A stretch of 64,000 nucleotides of DNA from Hofstenia miamia (lineage: Eukaryota > Xenacoelomorpha > Acoela). How positions within the stretch are numbered: the stretch's first letter is position 1; each line of letters begins with the position of its first letter. A program made the position numbers and the translations under genes. Shown here in pieces: positions 45,530 through 56,221 of this stretch. The notes beneath the pieces were generated by a model. It worked only from the letters and a program-made list of their open reading frames with translations, did not search any database and had not been told where the DNA came from. Where the stretch lies: the NCBI GenBank assembly GCA_004352715.1, contig SCFE01000007.1, positions 1,525,377 to 1,589,376 on the forward strand, written 5' to 3'.

Positions 45530-48500
45530 TGGAGCGCCGCCTCCTGGCAAATGTGCACAAGATCACGTCTTAGTGATCACTCAGCTAATTCGAAAAAACT
45601 TAATACCAATTGAAATGAACGGAAATATTTTTAACGCCACAGTAGACACAGGAGCAGCAGCCTCCATTATCAGCAACGAATGTTGCAAGGAATTGTGTTT
45701 CAATCAAGACTTGCTGGATCCATCTAATGCAAAGTTGATAGACGCCTCCGGCAACCCCCTTTCATTGAAAGGAAAGCTAACTGACGCCTCGATAAGAATT
45801 CATTCAGAGCCCTTCAAAGTCGACTTGTTGAGTGGTGGACACATCGTCTACCCTACGACCTCATACTCAGCAATGATTTTTTGGAACGAAATTCCTGTGT
45901 TATCGACTTCAAGAACAGTACTATATCTATCAAGGACCAGGAAGCGACTCAATTGGTCACGGTTCCTGAAAAAGAGGTCGTCTTTAACTTGGATGAGCCC
46001 ATACTCCTTGAGCTGAAGCACTGGACGAGGGTCGCAGTTTCCTCGGATGCCGGCATTAACGGGGATGTCATGATAGCAGGGCACAAAGGTAAATACTTCC
46101 GCGGAGTCTCTTTCTCGCCAGATTTATGTAGAGTGACAAAAGGAAAATCGCACGTAACTGTCCTCAATGCGTCGTCTTCTGGCGTGAAAATTGGAGTCAA
46201 CCAGTTACAGCTAATCAGAGTGCCTGTAAAAGTTGAGAACGTTCCTGTGAATTGTTTGCTGATATGCACCGCCATGCACAACATCGAAGCTCCCTCGCAT
46301 CTGGTCCGGGTGCCCATGGTCACTGATAATTCTCATCCACACCTGAGTCAAAAAGAGAGAAGGTCTCTGGCATCTCTGCTTTACAGCAAGCACGACGTGT
46401 TCAACTACGGTGCCATCAGTGTTGGACAGGCGGTCGGTGAAGAACACACTATTGAATTAAAACATGACCGTCCGATTTGTTTACCTGTACGTCGTGTACC
46501 AGAAAATCTGAAACATGAATATGAGAAGATCTTAAGCGACCTACTCGAAAGTGGAATTATACAGGGAAGTAACAGCCCATACGCTGCACCCACCGTGTTT
46601 ATTCGCCAAGGTGAAAAGTATAGGCTGTGCATCGATTTCCGTAAGCTGAACGACATCACAGTTAAGGACGCGTACCCCCTGCCAAGGATCGAAGATCTCC
46701 TTTACGACGCAAGTAGATACAAATTTTTTTCATGCTTAGATCTATGCAAGGCGTACTGGCAGGTGCCTATGCGCCCTTCTGATATTGCTAAGACTGCATT
46801 CATTACCCCTTACGGGTTATACGAGTGGAAGTATATGGCCTTCAGCCTGTGTAACGCACCAGCTACCTTCCAATGATACGTCACTAAGATTCTGAAAGAT
46901 GGTGCAAACCTCCTCGAACCGGGCATATCTGCCTATATTGATGATATCTTGGTCGCGAGCCACACTTTTGAAGAACATCTGGAGAAGCTTGATTGAACAT
47001 TAGACTTACTACATAGAGTGGGACTTAAAGTGAACGGAACCAAATGCACCTTAGTCCAAACCAAAGTAACCTTCCTGGGTCGCATGGTTGAACCTGGAAA
47101 GATCTCAATTAAGAATAATGTGAAAGATTTTCTGGATAAAATAGAGACGCCAAAAACCCACCGAGATGTCCAACGCTAACAAGACAAGAACAATCTTGAA
47201 CCTATTGAGAAAGTCCACCGAGTTTAAATGGACGTGGCAAGTGCAAGAAGCTCTTGATGGGATAAAGAAGGAACTCAAGAAAATACCGTCTCTGAACACC
47301 CTGGATTACACGAAAGACTTCATCATCGACTGCGACGCTAGTGTGGTAGCTATCAGTGGAATCCTCAGTCAGGATGTCAATGGCATCGAGAGTCCTATAC
47401 AATACTTTAGCCGGAAACTTCGGGCGTCCGAAAAGAATTATGGTGCCACAAAGTGCGAAATGCTCACACTCGTCGAGTCTCTAAAAAAATTTTGCTACTT
47501 CATACTTGGTCGCAAGTTCACAGTGTGAACCGACAACAGCGCACTGGCCTGGTTGAAGAAATTCAGTAGCGACAAATCGAATATCGTCGCTAGATGGATA
47601 GAGTACCTCAACAACTTTACGTTCACTGTTAAGCATTGCCCCGGGAAGCTCCACTTGAACGCGGACTACTGGACAGCTCTCCCAAGCTACGAGCGCGATC
47701 TAAAGAAACCAAGTGGTGAACAGGTTCCCTTTTCCTTCATTCCACACACTGAATATCAACTGATACCGGAAATAAATGCCGATCGGAACGGAAAGCCAAT
47801 CCTCGCCATCTTAATGCGAGAAGAAATTTCAGAGGAAGAAATAATCCGCCACCAACATCGCGATTGGATACTAGACCAAATAATGAAAAGGATGGGAGAT
47901 CCGTACTTTCCCACCTCCCCGGAGGTGAACCGATACTTCCACCGCTACAACTGGCAAGTCACCAACAAAGGTCTGTTGTACGCCAAGAGTAAGAACAACA
48001 ATCGCCTCGCCATCCCAGAGTATTTTAAACGGGACCTAGTACGGAGAGTTCACGAACGAGGCCACCTAGGCATTCTACAAATGGAGAAGACGTTCAATTC
48101 CCGATACGTCACCACAGGAATACGCGCCACAGTAACGGACGTCATCGATAAGTGCGAGAAATGCCTGTTGAACAACATCCACCACTTCCCTCAGCAACAA
48201 GCTGAGATGGAATCAAGATCTGCTGAAAGTCCTAACGAATTAGTACACATCGATCTGGAGCAGCTATCTAAAGATGATGAAGGCTTCCAATATTTACTCG
48301 TAATAGTTGACCACTTCACCAAGTTTGCCCTTGAACAGCACGACCGCGGAAGTGGTGGCTGAGAAGATCCTTAAAGAATGGATCCTAAAGTACGGTCCCA
48401 TGCGTAAACTTGTCTCAGACAGAGGTCCGCAATTCGAGAGCAACCTCCTGCGCGCTTTAATGAAAGAACTAGAAATAATGCACGAATTAACAACGGCTTA

Positions 48501-49639
48501 CCATCATCAAGCAAACGGTTTGGTAGAAAGGCTAAATTGGACACTCATCAAACTGATCGGAGTAGCGCTGTCCCGAGCTGCTGGCAAACAATGGAAACGC
48601 ATTGTAGAATGTGTCGAATACTTCTACAACACCTCAGTTCATACAATGACTGGCATTAGTCCCTTCAAAGCCATGTTTGGCAGGGAGGCCGCTACGTCCT
48701 TAGCAATGATGTTTCCCAAATACACAGAGAGTGGTGTTGACAACTATGTCAATAGATTAATGAATGACATGCAGCAAATCCATCTAACAATTTGTCAGAA
48801 TACAAATCAGTCCAGTATCCAGCAAAAGAAAACTTTCAATAAGAAACTGTATGGTGAACCACACAAAAGTGGCGATAAAGTCTTTGCGTATCTACCTCGA
48901 ATTATTACAGATAGTCATCAAGTAAGGAAGCTTGCTAACGATTGGCAGGGCCCCTTTACCATCGAAAAAGTACTTGATCATAACACATATAACTTAAACA
49001 ACGGTAAAACGGTACACTTTCAAAGTTTAAGAGAGCCATAAAGGATATTGAGTACGTAATTATAGATGATAATAATGAATTTACCCTAGTAGATAATGGT
49101 GTCGATGTGTATGAAAAATACGAAAATTTAACTAGTTTTTCTGAGGAGGATTTCTCTGACACTGAGTACAATTGTAATGATATTAATACTGAGAATCTAG
49201 AACCACGTACGCTCCCCCCAAGAAGGGAGAGAACTACTTATGATCCCAACATTTGGGATTTAAACCTTATCACTGCATTTAGGAATGAAAAAGACAAGTC
49301 GAAAATGCGAGTCGCCAGCTCCACCTGTCTGCTGTCAAGTGAGAAGGAGGATGGAAGGTAGCCACCCTGAACAAGATGCCTCACCTAGGCGTGGGAGACA
49401 CGTTTCTCTGCTTGCTGAGGCCCACATACAAAAGAGAGGACGTCAAGAAGGTGCCGAGGAGAGTCCGATTCCTTGTGGGCAACATGTTGCTCCAAGACTT
49501 GGAGAGCTGATAGCACTGATGCAGACGCCCTCCACATCTCGCCCCTATGTGGGGAGACATGTTTCTCCACGTGCGTGAGAGGAGCTGGCTACCCCTACCT
49601 CACGAACTTTTGATTATAGAACTCCCTTTAGAGTAATAC
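45530..49639 (+). mobile_element. Gypsy element copy 2 interior (plus): protease, RT, RNase H, integrase
   Basis: A broken pol in order. Protease comes first (45573 on, DTGAAASI). A frame change near 45830 precedes a long frame 45881-46873 with RT blocks KYRLCIDFRKLND and FSCLDLCKAYWQVP. The catalytic YIDD lies at 46934-46945. RNase H spans about 47200-47660 (DCDASVVAISGILSQ). The integrase zinc finger is at about 48050-48165 (HERGHLG, CEKC) and its core has HIDLEQ, SDRGPQF and GLVERLN supplying the D, D and E. A chromo/tail region runs to about 49360. In-frame stops at 46874 and 46994 (RT) and 47526 (RNase H), plus frame changes near 45830, 47165 and 48330, make it inactive. The 5' part (LTR, gag) is missing at the gap. 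It is closely related to copy 1 in their overlap. Confidence 0.9.
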
Positions 49640-49640
49640 N

Positions 49641-50049
49641 ATAAAACCTTACACTGTGATGATACCATGCTGTTGGCTAGCACGAATATCTGGCAATTAC
49701 AGATTATTTAATAGTGAGCTGAGAGATAACAATGAAAATGAGAGTTTGTATTTTTGAAGTGAGATAGAAATTAAGCAAGTGAGACAAATAGGGTAGCACC
49801 AGTCAATAGGTTAAGCACTTTACTTCTGGATGTTCTGCTTTGGCTGGAAGCCATAGGAATTGGTCATCTTGGTTCTTACCTAAAAGTATTTCTGTTACTT
49901 GGATGAATTACCAATGTTATATCTATATGCTATAAGTTCTCTGTTAACCTGTTTCTTGGAATCGTGGCTGTTCAGTAAACGCTATTCAAACCTTTTGTGG
50001 AGTCAACTAAGTTTCTAGCTAAGTTTCCCTACCAGCCACTGATTCTACA
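49641..50049 (+). mobile_element. 3' LTR of gypsy copy 2 (3' part)
   Basis: Begins abruptly after the single N at 49640 and matches about 29452-29861 to the TCTACA end. The first half of the LTR is absent, so the N marks a mis-join or collapsed repeat rather than one unknown base. Confidence 0.85.
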
Positions 50050-50051
50050 TT

Positions 50052-50560
50052 ATTATAAGTGTCTTTCAACTCAAAATCAAATAAGAGGATTAATTATCTC
50101 TACATGTACCATATACCTAACCTAATTCCTCTGTTGAAGAACAAGTCATTGTCCCAGGATCAGTGAAGTAACTCCCAAATTGTTGCTGCAAACTTAAGTA
50201 GTTATAATAAACATTGGGTTAGAAAAACTTTTAAAACAGTAAAGAAGCAGTTTTGGTTACAAGCAATAAATTGCTACATTTCAACAATGGTTTCCTCATA
50301 TTTATACAAAATAAAAATAACTACCTGGCCTTTGTTTACAAATTCAAACATTCAATTTCCCTCATAAAGTTAATTGAGCAATCACACATTAGCACCATTT
50401 GTGGGGACAGATATTATTAGATCAAAAACTGCTCTTGAAAATCCCAAACTAATTTTGGTGTCATAATGACGTCACCAAAATCAAAGTCTAACAAAATTTA
50501 GCCAAGATAAATTTGAAAAATTAAATTTTGCATTTGAGTACCTGAGTGACTCTATATTAT
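50052..50560 (-). mobile_element. Diverged LTR fragment, minus strand
   Basis: The reverse complement contains AGAGTCACTCAGG near its start and a GCAACAATTTGGGAG...CACTGATCCTGGGACAATGA block equivalent to GCAACAATTCGGGAG...CACTAGCACTGGGCAACACG in the LTR at 28935. It is an older relative lying back to back with the 3' LTR of copy 2. Confidence 0.55.
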
Positions 50561-50911
50561 TGCTACAACCTAAATTGCATGAGTTAAGGAATGCACTGAG
50601 CTTAGGTTTTTACTTTGCATGTAGGTTTCACTTACTGCACACAAGAATGATTAGGTTTTTCTTTGCCTTGCTTCTAATTAGGGTGGTAATTATTGATAAT
50701 TTTTTTTCATTGAAAAGTATCTTACATATTTTTAATTAAATACTTTGTGCAAATTTAGAAGAACACAGTCATGAACAACAGAATGCTCTTATGGCTTCAA
50801 AGCAGTTTTACAATTTCTTGTGAAAAAGTAGAAAATATAAGCTAACTTTATTGTATAATACTTTAAATATTTTTTGTTGTTAAGAAATTATGCAAAGGTT
50901 TGTGGTGTAAT

Positions 50912-51085
50912 TGTAGAATTGCTGGGGTTATTCTAGTGAACAAGCAGAAAATACAGTTCAAGCTAATTTCTATTTTACAAATGCTTCATTCTTTATATAC
51001 AATATTTACAATATTTACAAATATGACAACAACCAGTCACCAACATGAAAAGCATGAGGTCTGGCCAATAAATAATAACAACTAC
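50912..51085 (-). repeat. LTR-like direct repeat, first copy
   Basis: 174 bases starting TGTAGAATTGCTGGGG on the plus strand, about 90% or more identical to 51480-51656. It has the TCTACA-type LTR terminus when read on the minus strand. Confidence 0.65.
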
Positions 51086-51461
51086 TGGCCAATACTGCAC
51101 ACTGCCCCAGGCCAGACTCCACTATTTTTCATTTTGTGCCCAATGGATAAGGATCTGGCCAAAAAGGATCCATTTGAAGCTCTTTGCTCAAACATGCAAA
51201 AACTAAGGCATAGACTTGGCTGACTCCTATCAATTGAGTTCATCTTGTGGAGAGGCATTGGATTTAACCTTCAAAACCAAATCCATCACCAATTGTGGCC
51301 AGCAATTACTGAGAACAACAGATAAAAACCATCTTTTGGCATTGCAGCCTCATTCAACAGCTCCTCACACAAACATGCAAACTAAGGTGTAGACTTGGTT
51401 GACTCCTATCAATTGGGTTCATCTTGTGGAGAGGAATTGGAATGTTCTGCATCACATCAGG

Positions 51462-51656
51462 GTCCTGTGATGGTCGCCATGTAGAATTGCAAGGGTTATT
51501 CTAGTGAACAAGCAGAGAATACAGTTCAAACTAATTTCTATTTTACAAATGCTTCATTCTTTATATACACTGATATTTAAAATATTTACAAATATGACAA
51601 CAACCAGTCACCAACATGAAAAGTGTGAGGTCTGGCCAATAAATAATAACAACTAC
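51462..51656 (-). repeat. LTR-like direct repeat, second copy, with primer-binding site
   Basis: 51480-51656 repeats 50912-51085. Immediately beside it, 51479-51462 read on the minus strand is TGGCGACCATCACAGGAC, a primer-binding site nearly the same as that of gypsy copy 1. The leader between the two repeats contains its own tandem duplication (CTCCTATCAATTG...CATCTTGTGGAGAGG at about 51223 and 51390). A deleted minus-strand LTR element is the best reading. Confidence 0.65.
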
Positions 51657-51739
51657 CATCTGATGCTACATAATAATCAGATCCATATTATCATATGGAA
51701 GATTGTGGGTTCAATCCTACTTTTTGTCTACTTCATTTA

Positions 51740-54700
51740 AAATGGAAATTTGTTAATAATAATAATATATTATTTGCAATAGATTAGGATTCTTGGTCCC
51801 CTGACTGATAATGCCATCCTATTATCCATTTGAACATGGGGGTATCATATGAGAGCCCACTCCTACTCATTGTTGTCAAGCAATCTATAAGAAATTAGAA
51901 TTTTCCCCACAAAGTCAAAGAAAACAGTCAAGAATATATTGATTATACTGATTTCAAATATTTCATTTCATATCACTTAATGCATAAAATTAATATTGTT
52001 ATAAATTGTAATTTTTATAAAACAAAACAAATAAATTATTAAAACAATTAATTAATCTACATTTTACAATTTCATGTAAGAGTAAAATACATCAGAAATT
52101 AACACTATTATTTAAGTAGAAATATAATTTATATAAGTTGAAACACTGTTTGGTTTTTTGAATTGTGTTGATTTATAATTTTTTACTTTTTAGCCCACTT
52201 AGTTGATATTGATGGAGATAGTCCTCTGTTGCAGGATTTTGGTGTTTCTACAAAAAGCATTACAAATTACAAAATAATTTTTTAATTGTGAAATGCTATT
52301 GCTATCTCTTTTTATAATTTTTAAAATATAAATAAATAGTTAATTTTAGTAGCTTATAACTAAATTACTTTATGTCTAATATCCATGAACCAAATAATTA
52401 TAAGTTATTTAAGTGACTATTTCAACTCAATGAACATAAAAATATACTTTCACTATAGATCTCATTTATTAGTGTAGAATTCTTTGACATAAATACTTTA
52501 CAAGACTTTGGAATGCACACTGTCAAAATCTGTCTAAATGATATTTTCCCAAATTAAATGGCTAAGGCGACTTTGTTGCTCAGTAACAGCAGCATCTGCC
52601 TTGAGATATTTATTATTCATTATAATACCAATCAAATTTATGGTTGGTACTTTTTTCATTCAAATCTTCTAAATTGCTCTCAAAAGGAGTGTGCATTAAA
52701 TAATTTTTCAGTATGGCCTATGTGATACAAGTTATAAATACAATCAGAAATGGAAAACCACTTACATTTAGGAAGAAGGATGTGTTTATTTTAGAAGCAG
52801 TTATGTAACAATAGCAGAATGTGTGATTCCAGTGATTATTAAATAAAAGCATATACCAACCCATTGACACTCTTCTAAAAATAAAATTCACAAATGCTTG
52901 CCTTAACACCATTATCTCACACACATAATTTAATCAATTCAGAAAAGTATGTAGATATTCAAAATATTGTTGTTACCTCAATAAAGCCTTCGAAGACACA
53001 AAATCCACTTTGTAGGCACATTGCTTAAGGTTATTAAATACTTCTTATTATCAGATATATTTACTATTTACTTCACGAAGTCCATCTCACATGCTTATTC
53101 TAATTGGCTAATAAATTTATTTTTCCAAGGTGGGTTTCAATAGTCATATATCTTAAGCAATTTGCATTGTCGGTTTTAAGAAAGTGTTTATCGTTTCTAA
53201 GTATATCATTGTTGGCAAAAAATACCAACCACCAACACCATTTCATTTTTATGTCAAGGCGAAAGTGCAATTTGACGTGTGGCTCATTATGAAAAATTTA
53301 TAACGTTTACTTTTCGAAATCTAGTCAAGTTCAAGTACATTATGGATTTTCAAATTATTAATTAATGACTAGTGAGAGGATACTATGTTGTCATTTCATA
53401 TTTTATGTATAGATTAATTCAATGTAGTTATCATTTGTGGGTTTTCTGTGTTTATTTTATCGCTACTAAATATTGAATGTTAAGGTAATAACTGGGGAAA
53501 TATGCTCTAAAAACTTTGCTAATTATGCTTTAAATTCTAAAAATACGTGAAATTATTCATTTTTTAAAAATATTCTGGCAGTGATTTTACTTGATTTTAC
53601 TTGTATTTTAAAAAATTGTTATTACACTATTTTTGCCATTTAAAACAATACCTGCAAAAACAAACAAGGATCCCTACGGAATGTTTCCTTGTTCTGTGCA
53701 CACTCACCAGCTTCCCAAATTCTAATATTCTAATTTGGGAAATGTTTTGTAATGACAAGTTCCTAAATTCACTTAGAAATCTTATCCTAACTTTCATGTA
53801 CATCTTTGAATGTATTAAAAAAGCTGAGTTTTGTATTAAAGCTTGCTAGGGAATCCCATGTTAATTAGTGGAAGTTTAAAACAATACCGTTATAGCAACG
53901 AAGTTAATGCGAAACAGTTTGCTGGCAGATTCCTCATCTCGCAATAACTGAGTTCCGGTGTGTTTTCTAAAAATTGCTTATCATTAAAGCTCTACCCGTT
54001 CTATTCAACCGGCCTTTTAGCATCATTAATTGTCTCATCAGTTCAAGCAAAGATTGGCGTAAACTTTCTTTAATTGTATAGCATCGAAAATGTTTGTATA
54101 TAGCATTGTAAGGTAGTTCTTCCAAATTGTATATATTCTTTACAAAAATAATTCTTGAAAATCACACCTGGCTTACTTTTTTTAGTTTATATCATTTCGC
54201 CCCCCCCCCCGAAAATTGTAAGAATTTATTGCCCAAAAAGTGTGATTTTAATAAAATTATCTGAAATGTGAAATTGCTTTGCAGCACTTATTTCCATCAT
54301 ATCGTTCAGGGCTGTCTTTGTCAATAAACTACGACAAAATTTATACTTAGCTGGTCATCTGAGCGTGTTCAGCAAGCAAAAATGTAAATAATGTTAACAT
54401 TATATAAAAATAGTCTTTTAGAAATCATTTCATGATTTTGAATATATTTTCTACTAGTAATTGTGTGAAGCCATAGCACAAGATAGTGTGAGCAGAGATA
54501 AATTTGTAGAGTATTAAAACTGCTAGGATAAGCTTATTTTGAAATGGCACAAGCTCTAAAAATGCAGTATAAATGGCATAGTGTCATAGCTCAAATGCAT
54601 ATTCCTAGTTTTTGTTTTCTTTGGCAGTGGAGTCGCTTTGTTTTTTGAAAAAATATTTATATGAGTTGCTGTGCTGTTTCCAGGTTTTAAGATATGATAT

Positions 54701-54991
54701 ATTTATGCTATTTGTTGAATACTTTTCCAAAAAGTTAGTTATTTCTAATTATTAAGTACAGCCGGGCATTGTGACATGTATATCGCATTTTTTAAATGAT
54801 GTGCTTAATCTTTGGGATTATCATTATATTATTAGGACGTGTTCGTGTTATTAAAAATAAATGCATTTAGTTGTTTTTATTTTATCATAACATCTTCCAT
54901 TGTGTATTCCTTATTGAATTATTCGGATCGCTCTTAAAATTCAATTCATTACCGAAAATTAAATAAATGTATAATTTTAGTTGTTCTGTTA
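51740..54991. other. Intergenic DNA before TRMU
   Basis: No supported gene or complete repeat. A C10 homopolymer lies at about 54200. TTTAG occurs 12 bases before the TRMU start codon. Confidence 0.5.
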
Positions 54992-56086
54992 ATGAGTAAA
55001 CATGTTGTGCTAGCTTTATCCGGTGGAGTAGACAGTGCAGTGGCTGCATTGCTTTTGCTTCGAAAAGGATACAATGTAACACCTATTTATATGACAAATT
55101 GGAATTTAGTTGAGGAATCGGGTAATTGTCATCAAGATGACATTATAAGTGCTGAAAAAACGTGCAAATATTTAGGATTAAAGCTTCATCATGTTAATTT
55201 TGTGACAGATTACTGGAATTGTGTTTTTTCCGAACTTTTGTCAGATTACGAACGTGGCTGGACTCCGAATCCTGATATCTTGTGCAATAAATTTATTAAA
55301 TTTGATGCATTACGTAGGTACATTCACCACTCATTTGGTGATCAAACTCTTGTTGCAACAGGGCACTATGCTCAATTGCATACCAATTGCAGAATAATTT
55401 CTCTCGTAAGAGGAGTTGATCCAGTTAAAGATCAGACATTTTTCCTTTCAGGTGTTAATAATTTTGCTTTAAAAAATGTCATATTTCCTATTGGCCATTT
55501 ACTTAAATCTCAAGTCAAAGATATTGCACGTTCTTGTGGATTAGATTTTTTACTTAAACGCAAAGAAAGCATGGGTCTTTGTTTTATTGGCGCGAAAAGG
55601 AAATTCTCAGAATTTCTATTAGAATTTATACCAGAAAGGCGTGGAATTTTTACTGATGTTGAGACAAATGATGTCGTTGGGGAACATCGCGGCTACTTTT
55701 TGTATACGATTGGGCAAAGAGCACTTATTCCCGGAAAACCACATCCTTATTTTGTCTCTCATATAGATGTTAGTTCAAATACAGTATATTTAGTTCCTGG
55801 GAATTCTAATCCTTTATTATTTTGTAATGAATTTAAAACATCAGAGTTCCATTGGGTTAAAGGCAGTCCACCTCGGGAATTAGTAAATAATGGTTCCTAT
55901 AGATATCTTTTTAAAATTCAACACCAACGGTCTTTAGCGTTGTGCTCAGTTTTTATGAATGCAAATAGAATTATTTGTAAATTGGATTTGCCCCAAAGGG
56001 CAATTTCCAGAGGCCAGTATCTTGTTTTGTATGATAAAAACGAATGTTTGGGCTGTGGACAAATAGTTTCGACTAAACAGCATTAA
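54992..56086 (+). CDS. TRMU: tRNA-specific 2-thiouridylase (TRMU/MnmA), mitochondrial type
   Basis: Intronless, 364 residues. The family adds sulfur to the wobble uridine (s2U34) of tRNAs; in animals it serves mitochondrial tRNAs for Lys, Glu and Gln. The ATP pyrophosphatase P-loop is at residues 10-15 (SGGVDS). The two catalytic cysteines are in place: C98 in NPDILCNKFIKF and C197 in ESMGLCFIG. Other family blocks are ATGHYAQL (122-129), KDQTFFLSGV (147-156), FPIGHLLK (165-172) and LYTIGQRALIPGKPHPYFV, followed by the C-terminal beta domain. It is shorter than human TRMU (about 421). No obvious mitochondrial presequence precedes the start; the P-loop begins at residue 10, so an upstream in-frame or spliced presequence is possible. 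The next gene starts 135 bases downstream on the same strand and is also mitochondrial. Confidence 0.96.
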   Translation: MSKHVVLALSGGVDSAVAALLLLRKGYNVTPIYMTNWNLVEESGNCHQDDIISAEKTCKYLGLKLHHVNFVTDYWNCVFSELLSDYERGWTPNPDILCNKFIKFDALRRYIHHSFGDQTLVATGHYAQLHTNCRIISLVRGVDPVKDQTFFLSGVNNFALKNVIFPIGHLLKSQVKDIARSCGLDFLLKRKESMGLCFIGAKRKFSEFLLEFIPERRGIFTDVETNDVVGEHRGYFLYTIGQRALIPGKPHPYFVSHIDVSSNTVYLVPGNSNPLLFCNEFKTSEFHWVKGSPPRELVNNGSYRYLFKIQHQRSLALCSVFMNANRIICKLDLPQRAISRGQYLVLYDKNECLGCGQIVSTKQH

Positions 56087-56221
56087 TTTGTAGTAAATTT
56101 TATATAAATATACACAGCTTTTCAACAAGTTTCTACATTTATATAATTAAATGAATTTTCACAGATATTGCCTTTTAGATTAATTTATATTTTATCAATG
56201 GTTAACTATTTATTTTTCTGA

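Noticed and set aside
49285-49578. 97-residue plus ORF after the integrase
   Set aside because: Lies in the untranslated tail between pol and the LTR of gypsy copy 2; repeated GGAGACA-GTTTCTC blocks explain its composition.
52718-53849. ORFs of 62-82 residues in the TRMU upstream region
   Set aside because: Low-complexity AT-rich translations without motifs or matching exons.
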